Shown here one piece after another: positions 1 through 10,300 of a stretch of 16,759 bases of DNA. Source of the stretch: an uncultured Sulfuricurvum sp. (GTDB lineage: Bacteria; Campylobacterota; Campylobacteria; Campylobacterales; Sulfurimonadaceae); NCBI RefSeq assembly GCF_937936435.1, contig NZ_CALDDG010000038.1, positions 1-16,759 of the forward strand, in the 5' to 3' direction. The notes below the pieces were generated by a model. It saw nothing but the letters and a program-made list of their open reading frames with translations, was not told the DNA's origin and made no database searches. How positions within the stretch are numbered: the stretch's first letter is position 1; the number at the start of each line of letters is the position of its first letter. The position numbers and the translations under genes are program-made.

Positions 1-47
1 GAGATAAAGGAATGTGACTGGAGTTCAGACGTGTGCTCTTCCGATCT
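1..47 (+). other. Illumina adapter/index contamination at contig end
   Basis: Bases 14-47 match exactly, as I remember it, the 34-base Illumina TruSeq Read 2 adapter, beginning GTGACTGGAG and ending CCGATCT. Bases 1-5 (GAGAT) match the 3' end of the P7 primer. The eight bases between (AAAGGAAT, 6-13) sit where the i7 index belongs; the reverse complement ATTCCTTT is what I recall for TruSeq index 27. Translated, this stretch gives GVQTCALPI, a peptide well known from contaminated protein databases. The sequence is therefore an untrimmed library artefact, and true genomic DNA begins at 48. Confidence 0.97.
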
Positions 48-683
48 TACCAATCGACGGTATTGTCGATTCCGAGACTCGAATCGGTGATTGCCGAAAC
101 CCAACGGGGGATCGAAGAGGCCAATTATCTTTTCCGTTCCGATGCCCAGCGCCAATACAACGAGACGTTGGCTCAGCTCAATTCGCTCCAAGCCGATGCG
201 ACGGCATTGACCGATCAGGTGGATCGAACGGTAGTGCGTTCTCCGATGGACGGGACGGTTCAAAAACTGTTCGTCCATACCCGAGGAGGGGTCGTCAAAC
301 CGGGTGACAATCTCGTCGAGATCGTCCCGAAAGGGGCAAAACTTCTCGTCGAGGTCAAACTCAAACCCTCGGATATCGCATTTATCTATCCGGGACAAAG
401 AGCGGTCGTAAAATTCAGTGCCTACGATTTTGCGATTTACGGTGCTTTGGAGGGAAAAGTCGTCCTCATCAGCGCTGATGCGACGACGAATCAAAAGGAC
501 GAGACCTTTTATACGGTACGGATACAAACCGATAAAAGCTATATGGAATACAAAGGGAAGCGTTTGCAGATAATCCCGGGGATGACGGTCAGTGCGGATA
601 TCGTGACGGGGCAAAAAAGTGTTCTCGATTATATCCTCAAACCGATCCTCAAAACGAAACAACATATGTTGACGGAGCGATGA
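48..683 (+). CDS. HlyD/LapC-family type I secretion periplasmic adaptor, 5'-truncated
   Basis: This is the C-terminal 211 residues of a membrane-fusion protein that links an inner-membrane ABC exporter to a TolC-like outer-membrane channel. Visible parts are the end of the long alpha-helical hairpin (about the first 55 residues, rich in Q, E, L and A), then the lipoyl/barrel half with RSPMDGTVQKL followed by GGVVKPGDNLVEIVPKG. A beta-barrel segment and the family-typical end IIPGMTVSADIVTGQKSVLDYILKP follow in spirit (residues of 588-650). The N-terminal anchor and first half are missing because the contig starts here in adapter sequence; an in-frame GTG at 33 is adapter-derived and not a real start. 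The stop overlaps the next gene. Given the giant secreted adhesin downstream, it most likely belongs to that protein's exporter; the ABC ATPase and channel are not in view. Confidence 0.9.
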   Translation, partial: YQSTVLSIPRLESVIAETQRGIEEANYLFRSDAQRQYNETLAQLNSLQADATALTDQVDRTVVRSPMDGTVQKLFVHTRGGVVKPGDNLVEIVPKGAKLLVEVKLKPSDIAFIYPGQRAVVKFSAYDFAIYGALEGKVVLISADATTNQKDETFYTVRIQTDKSYMEYKGKRLQIIPGMTVSADIVTGQKSVLDYILKPILKTKQHMLTER

Positions 684-1258
684 TGGAGATTGTGGTTTAT
701 GCTTATGACGTCACCGTATTAAAACATATCGAAGAGGCTCTTGAGAAAAAAACGTATCGTGTTGCATACGAGACCGAAGATATCGCCGATTCTTTGGTCG
801 TCTGTGCTTTGGATAACGATGTCCGTGCCAACGACGCTCTTATCAAAGAGCTGGTGGAACGGGGCAATCGCATTTTATTGTTGCAATCCCTGCCTCAGAT
901 CGAACCGGCGAGACATTATCTCTCTCTCGGGGTTTACGGTTATGGCAATACGCGAATGGATACGCTTTTTCTCCTCTCCGCGATCGAAGCACTGCAATCG
1001 AATATGATGTGGATTCATCCGGAGATTACGGCGAAGATGGTCGAATTGCTGACACCGATTTATGAGACGCATAGCTTTTTCGGGAAACTCAGTCCCCGTG
1101 AACGCGAGATTGCGCTCATGCTTCTGGAGGGGAAACTCTATAACGAAATCGCCAGCGCATTGTCGATTACGCCGAGGACGGTGAAAGCGCACACGACCCA
1201 TATTTATCAGAAACTGCAGGTTAAGGATCGTCTCGATTTCGCGCTGCAGTATAAATAA
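680..1258 (+). CDS. LuxR/NarL-type response regulator with atypical receiver
   Basis: The 192-residue protein ends in a clear LuxR-type helix-turn-helix (about 136-192): LSPREREIALMLLEGKLYNEIA, then TPRTVKAHTTHIYQKL and a final KDR. This binds DNA as a dimer and regulates transcription. The first ~125 residues resemble a receiver fold, but the usual acidic pair after strand 1 is reduced to one Asp (D10). The phospho-acceptor position is unclear (D45 at best), and the Lys normally following strand 5 is replaced (GYGNT, 87-91). It may therefore work without phosphorylation, as do some CsgD/VpsT-like biofilm regulators; that comparison is inference. The ATG at 680 overlaps the hlyD-type stop by four bases. 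A second ATG at 683 has better spacing (5 nt) from GGAG at 674-677 and may be the real start. Its place between an exporter gene and an adhesin gene suggests control of that locus. Confidence 0.85.
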   Translation: MMEIVVYAYDVTVLKHIEEALEKKTYRVAYETEDIADSLVVCALDNDVRANDALIKELVERGNRILLLQSLPQIEPARHYLSLGVYGYGNTRMDTLFLLSAIEALQSNMMWIHPEITAKMVELLTPIYETHSFFGKLSPREREIALMLLEGKLYNEIASALSITPRTVKAHTTHIYQKLQVKDRLDFALQYK

Positions 1259-1266
1259 CCGCACAG

Positions 1267-1296
1267 TGTCCCTAGGGACAATTGTCCCTTTTTTTT
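1267..1296 (+). terminator. Alternating inverted repeats with T-run (terminator and/or operator)
   Basis: Three copies of one heptamer alternate in orientation: TGTCCCT (1267-1273), AGGGACA (1274-1280) and TGTCCCT (1283-1289). The last two form the perfect 16-base palindrome AGGGACAATTGTCCCT (1274-1289), followed by eight T (1289-1296), which is a good Rho-independent terminator for the upstream regulator. The first two form the perfect palindrome TGTCCCTAGGGACA, a competing pairing. Because the right palindrome also overlaps a plausible -35 element of the adhesin promoter, it could be a protein-binding site as well. Confidence 0.7.
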
Positions 1297-1310
1297 CATT
1301 CGCCTATACT
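1282..1310 (+). promoter_or_regulatory. Candidate sigma70 promoter for the adhesin gene
   Basis: TATACT at 1305-1310 is a good -10 hexamer. TTGTCC at 1282-1287 lies 17 bases upstream as a -35-like element. Transcription would start near 1317, leaving a leader of about 40 bases before the ATG at 1360. The -35-like element falls inside the palindrome at 1274-1289, so terminator hairpin and promoter may overlap. This is inferred from sequence only; -35 boxes are weakly conserved in Campylobacterota. Confidence 0.45.
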
Positions 1311-1359
1311 TTTCACACTCGAAGCCCTCAGGCGATTACATCATATCAAAAGGATTTTC

Positions 1360-4300
1360 ATGGGACTAGCAACCGTAACCAAAGTTAAGGGAAACGTTTT
1401 TGTCAAAGATATCGCAGGCAACATTACGAAACTGCAAGCCGGCGATGTGATCGAATCGGGTCAGATCGTGTTCGGCGCGGATGAGGGGGCCTCGTATACG
1501 GTCAGTTTTGCCGAAAGCGGCAAAGAGCAGACGTTTGCGGGGATTGCTCCGCAGCTTTTCGACGTAACGATGGTTCCTTCGTTGGCCGATGTCGAGGAAG
1601 CGACGATCCATCCCGCCAGCGCCAACCCGTTTGCGCAAAGTATCATGTCTCCCGAAGAGCTTGCCGCACTGGTAGCAGAAAACGACGATAAAGGTGAAGA
1701 AGTCAGCGACGAGACGACTGCCGGTCAAGAAGCTCCCAAAGAGGGTGAATCGACCGGAGATACGTTTGCCGACCGTACGGGAGCACAAACCGATGTCAAT
1801 TCCGATCTGCGAAAAGCAAAATTTTTCGGTGTCAGCCACGACTATAAACAAGAAGACGTCTTCCACCGTGAAGATTCCGATCGCTTGGGAAGCAACGCTG
1901 CCCAAAATCAGGTAACGCCGCCGACTGTCCCCCCTACGCCTCCGGCGCCGACTCCTCCTATCGCTCCGACGCCGGAGCCGACTTTTATACCGCTGCGCGG
2001 AATTTTGAACCTTTCAGGTGACATCACCGTAGCGGAAGGAGGGAATGCCTACTATACGCTGAGCGTAGATACCGCTCCGAAAACGGCTCTTCTCGTCACT
2101 GTCTCTATCGGACACATTACGACCGAAGACGGCGATCTTCTCCCGCGTACGATTACGGTAACGATTCCGGCAGGATCGACAAGCGTCACGTTCCCGATCG
2201 AAAACAATATTGATGCGATTTACGAAGGACCTGAAAACTATAACGTTTCTATCGTATCGACCAGCGGCGGGGGGTACAATGAACTCAATATCGGAAATTC
2301 GAGCGTAACGACGACGATCGAGGACGCGCAACCTATCCCGACGTTGACGATTAACGATCAAGTTATCAATGAACAGGAAGGGACGATGACGTTTACGGTT
2401 ACGTTGTCGGGTATGACGGAATCGGATGTGACGTTCCATTATGGAACGTCTGATGTGACTGCAACCGATGGAGCGGACTATAGCGGTGTCAGCGGAGTAG
2501 GGACGATCAGCGCCGGTACCCTTACCACTACGATCACCGTTCCGATTCACGATGATTATATTGCGGATAATGGGGAGACTTTTGACGTTATTCTTTCCAG
2601 TCCAAGCAATAATGCGACCATCAGTGACGGAGTGGGTATTGGAACCATCCTTGATGATACGGTATCCGATCCGTACACAAATCAGGGGAGTACGGAGAAT
2701 GATAGTACCGATACGATTACAATCCGACTTTTTGCTCTCGATGAGAATGGTAATCGTGTTTCGGCAAATGAAGTGGCAGAGGGGCTAAACCCAAGTTATA
2801 TTGCCGTTGCGTTCGATAAAAACGGAGTCGAACTTAAGCAAAGTGGGACGGTTGATATTAAATTTACCGACGGTACTGCAACCGGCAATGGAACGGACTA
2901 CGTATCGACAACTAAAACGGTGAATTTAGGAGTAGCCTTTACTACAACAACAATAGATGATTATCTAGCGGATAACAATGAAATATTTACTGTTGCCATT
3001 GTGGATCGAACGTATTCTGATGCAGCTACATACGAGAGCATATTTATCGATACGACGGCTGTAACAACGACGATTATAGACAATATGTTTATCCCATCAC
3101 TGATTATTGACGATCAAACGATAAATGAACAAGAAGGGACAATGACTTTTACCGTCACGTTATCAGCTTTTGCAGACGGTGATGTCACATTTCATTATGC
3201 AACATCCGATGCAAGTGCGACTGATGGGGCTGACTACAGCGGTGTGAACGGAATCGGTACGATTACTGCCGGTACTCTAACAACGACAATTACCGTCCCG
3301 ATCCATGATGATTATATTGCGGATAATGGAGAAACTTTTAATGTAATTCTTTCAAACCCGAGTAACAATGCTACTATTAGTGACGCTATCGGTGTCGGAA
3401 CGATTCTTGATGACACGGGAAGCCCGTTAATTCCGGACGACGGAATTGAACCTGATCATGAGATCGTGATCATAAAACTAGTGGCGCTAGATGATACTGG
3501 AAACCCTATTTTGGACGGAAATGGAAATTACACTTTTGCAAATACAGTGACAGAAGGGAATAGCGGTAAATATATGGCATTGGCATTTGCTTCAGGTGAA
3601 ACGATATTTTCGCCATCTACGAAGTTATCAAGTCAAATAGGAACAGTAGGCATTTCTTTTTATAACGATACAGCGAGCGGAGCCGCTGTACAGAGCGAGA
3701 TGGATGGAAGTCAGGATTATAATAATAATTTACAAAGTAGTGTAGCTTTAGGAACTGTAATTACAACATCAACTTACAACGATGTAGTTAATGATAATAA
3801 CGAGATATTTACAGTCCATATTATCCAAAATTCTTATCTTCCTATAACCGGAGGATATGAAAATGTTGCAATAGATACAGCTCCTGTGACGACAACAATC
3901 CAAGATGGAGCCGATCTCGGTAAAGTGTTTGTAAAACTAGAATCGGTCACACCTGATGTTTATGAAGGCGACACCGCACGCTACAAAGTGACGATTGTCG
4001 ATATAAACGGTAATGAAGTAAATATTCCCTCAGGAAAAAATATCACCGTAAATTTTTCGTACGGAGTAGACGGTATAGGTGCCACTACGGATGCGACAAG
4101 CGGAACCGATTACATTAATACGATAAGTACCATAATCGCTGGTGGCACGAGCAGTACGATATTTGATGTAGCAACAAAAGATGATTATTTTGCGGAAGGG
4201 ATGGAATACTACAAAGTCTCTATCAGCAGTATTATTGACACAAATAATGCATTTGAATCAATTACTTCACATACAATTGCTAATGGTGCACCAAGCGATA

Positions 4301-7300
4301 TCATAAGTGCTATCGGCACAATTACGGATAATATCTCTTCTACGCAAGAACCGATAGTTCCAAGTGCACCCGATGGAACAACATACGATGCTGAGGATAG
4401 TGTCTATATTAAAATTACCGATAACGTTTCCACTATCGAAGGAGGAAATCTTACCCATACGATTACATTGGTAGATAAAAATGGTACTCCTCTCATTGTT
4501 CCGATTGGTGAAACTGTCACGGTTACAGTGACATATACCTCAAACAATGGAGTTGTCGACGGTGATTTTACAACGATTGTAAAAGAAATACCAATTACAG
4601 GCGGACATAGCAGTGCAACTATCACGAATACGACATTAGATGATTTTAGTGCTGAAGGGAACGAAAGCTATACAGTAACGATAACCGGTGTCTCACAATC
4701 TAACGGTACCTATGAAAATGTTGCGATTCATCCGACGATAAACAGTGCAACGGGAACCATTATTGATGGTGTAACGCTTGGAAATCCCACTGATGCATAT
4801 GTCGATGAAGACAATTTTGATATTACCAATCCAAGCACGACGATACATGATACACAATCATTAAATATTAGTGCTCCAAATGGCGATAATGGGTATATTC
4901 TCTCTTTTGAGAGTACGCCTACATTCACATCAGATGATGTCGGATATACGGTATTGACTTCTGATGGTACTGCAATAGAATACGTCGTATCCGGAAATAC
5001 AACAACAGCATACGCAGGTTCGGGTAGAACAGCATCGGACAAGGTTTTCGTCATCACACTTAATAAAAACGGCATTGGCGGAACGGATGACAACTATACG
5101 TATACTCAGTTTAAAAATATCGATCATCCTGTAGCCGGCGATGATAATGTTGTTTTAACATTCGGGTATAAAATCACAGATGGAACAGCAACTAGCGGGG
5201 TTCAAAACTTTAATGTCACTGTGAGCGACTCTGTGCCGGGAAGCGGAAATTTATCGGTAGAGACGAATGAAGATACCAATACAATAATTGTAATCAGCAA
5301 TGAGTCATTTTCAGGAGGAGCTATTACACTCTATAATGGTGTGGATCCCTCATCCAGTGTTGTCAGCGGCGCTAGTATCAGTATTTACGATAGCGAAAAA
5401 AATGATATCGTCGGTTCTCTAAAAAATAATGGAGACGGAACCCTTACTTTTATCCCTCTTGGGGATTATAGCGGGACAACCGGTGGTTTTACCTACAGTG
5501 TCAGTGATAGTGACGGCGATAGTGCAACGGGAACTGTAGAGATTCTTGTTAAACCGATAGCGGATGCACCGGGTATCACTGTTCATGATGTATCAACATT
5601 TGAAGATGCCGGTAATATTCAAGAGGGGACAAACAGCGTCGCGCTGGGCTTAACACTCCCATCACTGAGCACTGACCAAACGGATAAAAATAGTGTAAAC
5701 GGGTCGGCTGCGGGTGATCATCCTGAACGGTTAGGGTATATCGAACTTAAATTTACCAATGGTACAAATGTAACCGGTGCCGTTTTGGAAAAAGGGGACG
5801 GAACGGATTTAGCGACGATTACAAGTGATAATCAGACGGTAAAAATCTACATAACCGATGCACCGTCAGAGTATTATTACTCAGGTTTGGATCCTGTAGC
5901 TGATGGTGCGATACAGCTCACACAGGCAGAATATGAAGCGCTCAGAGTCATCCATGCAGAAGACAACGACCATGATATCAAGATCAATATTTCAACAACA
6001 TCGTATGAGGTCGATGATGCGGGCATTCCTCTAAGCACGACGAATACCGATTTATATGAAACTACAACTGAAACAATGAAAGTAGCCATAACGGCACAAA
6101 CAGACGATATTTCATTGACATGGAATAGTACTGTCGATACCTATGGGAATCGCGGTTCATATGTAGGTTCAGCTTTCGCATTTGACGTATTTGTCGAAGA
6201 AAATTTATCGGCTAAAGTGATAGATTTACAAGCACTGCTTACTCAAACCAGCGGATATCAAAATGATGTGACACCGTTAGGTGGAGATTTAGACGGCTCA
6301 GAACGGCGTTCATACACGATCAGCGGTATTCCTGAAGGTACGATTATCAATTTGGGTGGTACGATAGCTGTTGCTGATAGCTCTGGAACAGCCACAGTCT
6401 ATTTTTCAACGGCGAATAATAAACTTTCCGATCCAAGCTTCACTCTGACACTTCCTGAACAGTATGGCGGTGTGAATAGTAATGGTAAAATAACTTTAAA
6501 CGTATATGACCAAGATGTTGATACTGGCGTTCATGACGTCGTGAAAACAGCTGAAGTTACTTTTACAATGAATGTAACACAACAAGCAGACCCTGTTACA
6601 CTTCAGGTAGCACAAGCTATAGGGTATGAAGATGCGGGAAGAACGAACGGAAATACGGCAAATGACGGTAGTGCAGTTATTATTGATGCACCCGAAAACG
6701 GGATTCCTTTAATGATCAAAACGACATCCGCCGATACCGACGGTTCGGAAACGTTTACTGTTTCCATAGACGGTATTCCTGATGGCGGATCATTGTATGT
6801 GTATGATAAGAGCAGTACGTCATGGAAATTAGTAAATGAAACGAGTAGTTCAAGCGGAAATATTACAATCACCAATAATGCGGATAGTACATGGAAAGTA
6901 GTTATCGCTGATTACCAAAATGATTATTTGACCAAATTTATCCCTCCTCATAATAGTGATACGGATTACACATTTACTGTGTCAGCGACAACGGTAGACG
7001 GTGCATCTACTCTGCCAGTTACGCAAGATTTACAGATACAAGTAGATGTAAAAGAGGTAGCTGATATCCCTATTAACGATACATTGGCAACTGTGAATGT
7101 TGATGGACATATCTTTAATGCAACGAATACGGAAGATAATACAACCTTGATCAATCTTAAAGATATTTTTGCAACGCCGGGTTTATTAGGCTCTTATGAT
7201 GCGGATAACTCTGAAACTCTCAGTATAAAAGTGACAAATCTAGCAAGCGGTTTTGATATTCAAGGAGCCACTTTTATAGGAGGTAGCGGAACAGGAAGAA

Positions 7301-10300
7301 TTTGGTTCATCGATATTACTGAGCTGAATGCAGGGCATGTGACATTGACAACTCCGCAAAACTATGCCGGCGAAACTAATTTTGATATCCGTTTAGTAAC
7401 GACAGAGGGTGCCGGTGACAGTAAAACGCATGAAGTAAAAAATGTTTCATTGATGATTACTCCGGCTGCTGAAGCCGGAGCTACTATCAATAGTGCGGAC
7501 ACCCAAGACGAAGATACCTTTAAAATATTGAACTTCGGATTTTCATCTCCGGACACCGATGGTATGAACTCAGGTCAAGAAACTCTGCAAAGCTTCAGTA
7601 TCGATATGAGCACGGTTCCTTCAGGCGTTATTTTAACCGGTTCAACGAGCGGTGTATTAAGCGGATCGGGATACGTATCGTTAAGCGTAGTAAACGGTGT
7701 ATTGGAAACAGTGACCGCTACTCTTCCGGAAGACAGCGATGCGAACTATAGCTTTAATATTTCATATACCTATCAAGATAGAGCAATAGATAGTGACGGA
7801 AACTATTATACAAATACTATCACTAAAACAGATCAGCCTTATAATGTGACTGTTAATGCTGTAACGGACGATATCAACTTGGCAACTACTACTACGACTA
7901 CCGCATCTAATAGTGTAGATGGTTTGGGCAATGTAACCGTAACGGACAATGGAAGTTTTACAAAAGTTTTAACTGTAACAGGAGTTGACAGTGACGGCAG
8001 AGGTTCAGCCGATACCGATGGGTCGGAGAAATTTACGAGAATTACTGTGTCAGGTGTTCCTGAGGGGATAACAGTTGTAGGCGGTACATATGCCGGAGAT
8101 ACGGGAGGCGGTAATTATTCAGGTTTCTGGTATGTTGATATTGCCGATCAATCGCTAGGCGGTAGCGGTGCAACGTATAATCTTGTTTTTAACGTTGATG
8201 GAAGTTTTTCAGTCGGTCAAATCAATACTCCGTTTAATATAACGATTACGGCTTTTAACGAAGACAACAACAATAACGTTGAACAATCGGATAGTGTTTC
8301 TTTCGACCTAACGATTGCTAATACGATCACAGGCCCTGGACCTGGAATTCCGGCTGTAATAACTGCATTTTATCAAGATATCGATAACGACGGTACGCAT
8401 GATCATAGCTATACCGTTAATACTGTTACGGATACAGTTGTTACCGATGGAAATGCTTATTCAGGTAGTATTTTACGAGAAGATACACCGTTTCAACTGA
8501 GTGATGTCATCCATGTCGAGACAGATGGTGCCAACAGTGCTTTTTCCATCACAATTAGAAACGTGCCTATAGGCGTTACGATAGAGGGGATGACTTATAA
8601 TGCAGGTGGTGATTTTTACACGATCAGCGGAAATGGTAATGAACAATCGATAGTTGATGCGCTTAGTGCTATTACGGTGACTCCGATATCCAATCAAAAT
8701 ACTTCTGCCGTTGACATTTCAGGTACCGATTTGGCGTTTGATGTAGAGTTGACTACGTACGCTACAGGTGGGGCAAGCCATACAGCTCTTATCAATTTTA
8801 GCGGATCAGTTTTACCGATGACCGACGATATGACGTTGAGTGTTGTTAATGACGGCACTACATCTGAAGATATGGACCAATCGTTTAGCATTACACTTGA
8901 TAATCCCTCAGATGGGCTGAATACTGAAATTATAGATGGAAAAGTTTATATTAAAGTCACGGAAAATTATACGGATATACAAGGAAGTGATGGGCTAAAC
9001 GGCATTTTAAAAGATGGAAACGGTGTTGCAATTACAGCAACTCAGATCGATCCTGTCGGATTGCCAGCCGGAACCTATTATGTTATTGACGGAGCAACAT
9101 ACAATCAGACATTAAATTTTATATTTACGCCGGCAGAAAATAGAGATGGATCGGTCAGTATCGACTTTTTTGTAAAAAATAAAGAAGCTGAAAGTTGGAG
9201 TCCATACGATACAACGGAAAAAATATCGACGCAGAATCTTACTTTTAATGTTACTGCCGTAACAGATGGATTTATACTCGGGAGTTCCGTGGATCGTTCA
9301 GGAAACGAAGACACATTGACATCTTTGGATATCGGATTAACAAATATTGATTCGTCTGAAAAACTTACTTCGGTTTCGTTGGATAAGATTCCCGATGGCT
9401 TTTTAGTATTTTATGGCAATAATCCAGATGGAAGCGATAAAGTGATGGCTCAAAATTTAGGTACGAACGGCACTATGAGTATGGAGATGAGCTATGGTGT
9501 TTCCGGACAAGTAGCGGCAAATTTATGGAATATTCCTCTTAGTGGAGGTGTATTGCCGGCATACGTTTGGATACAAGGACCGCAGAATTGGAGTGGAACG
9601 ATTGAAGGAATAACGGTTCAAGTACTTGATCAATTTGGCAATAGTTCATTCAGTACAATGAATGTTGTAATAGATCCTGTAGTCGACACACTGACTTTAA
9701 ATACAACACAAACATTTGGAAATGCCGGAGATGATATCGAACTAAAAATTAATGCAAACGTCCAAGACCTTGATGGTTCTGAAACAGTGACACTCACTCT
9801 TAGCGGATTGGGTTCCGACGCATCATTTAAAGCCAACGATATTTGGATTGATGAAGCAAATATTAGTTATAGCGGTGATACCTATACTATCACAAAAATA
9901 GCAGCATCTGATATCAATGCGATCACTTTTGTTCAGTCTGCCATGAATGCGGATGTCAGTGTAACGGCAAAAATGGTAGAGAGTGACGGATCAGAATCTG
10001 CTACAATCATTGGTTCTGATTTTCACGTCACCATAGGTGCAGCTTCTCCTACCAGCGGAAATGATACACTTCTTTACAGCGGTTCGGCAATCGATGGCGG
10101 AGCCGGCACTGATACGCTAATTTTTAAAAATATCGATAGTATTGATATGTCTGGAATAAATAATATTTCTAATATTGAAAAAATAGACATGAGCGGAAAT
10201 GGGAACCAGACCCTTAGCGGATTAAGTTTAGATCAGATATTCTTGATGACGGATTCGAGTAGCGCACATACGCTGACTATTGACGGAAATACCGGAGATA

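Noticed and set aside
14..307. Open frame starting in the adapter with GVQTCALPI
   Set aside because: The start is adapter sequence and the rest is the wrong frame of the HlyD-type gene.
1282..1359. N-terminal extension of the adhesin from a TTG at 1282
   Set aside because: It begins inside the palindrome and T-run, has no ribosome binding site, and encodes residues outside the retention module, which starts cleanly at ATG 1360.
2335..3414. Repeats considered as CRISPR or mobile element
   Set aside because: They are in-frame protein domain duplications at a 756-base period, without short spacers, terminal inverted repeats or transposase.
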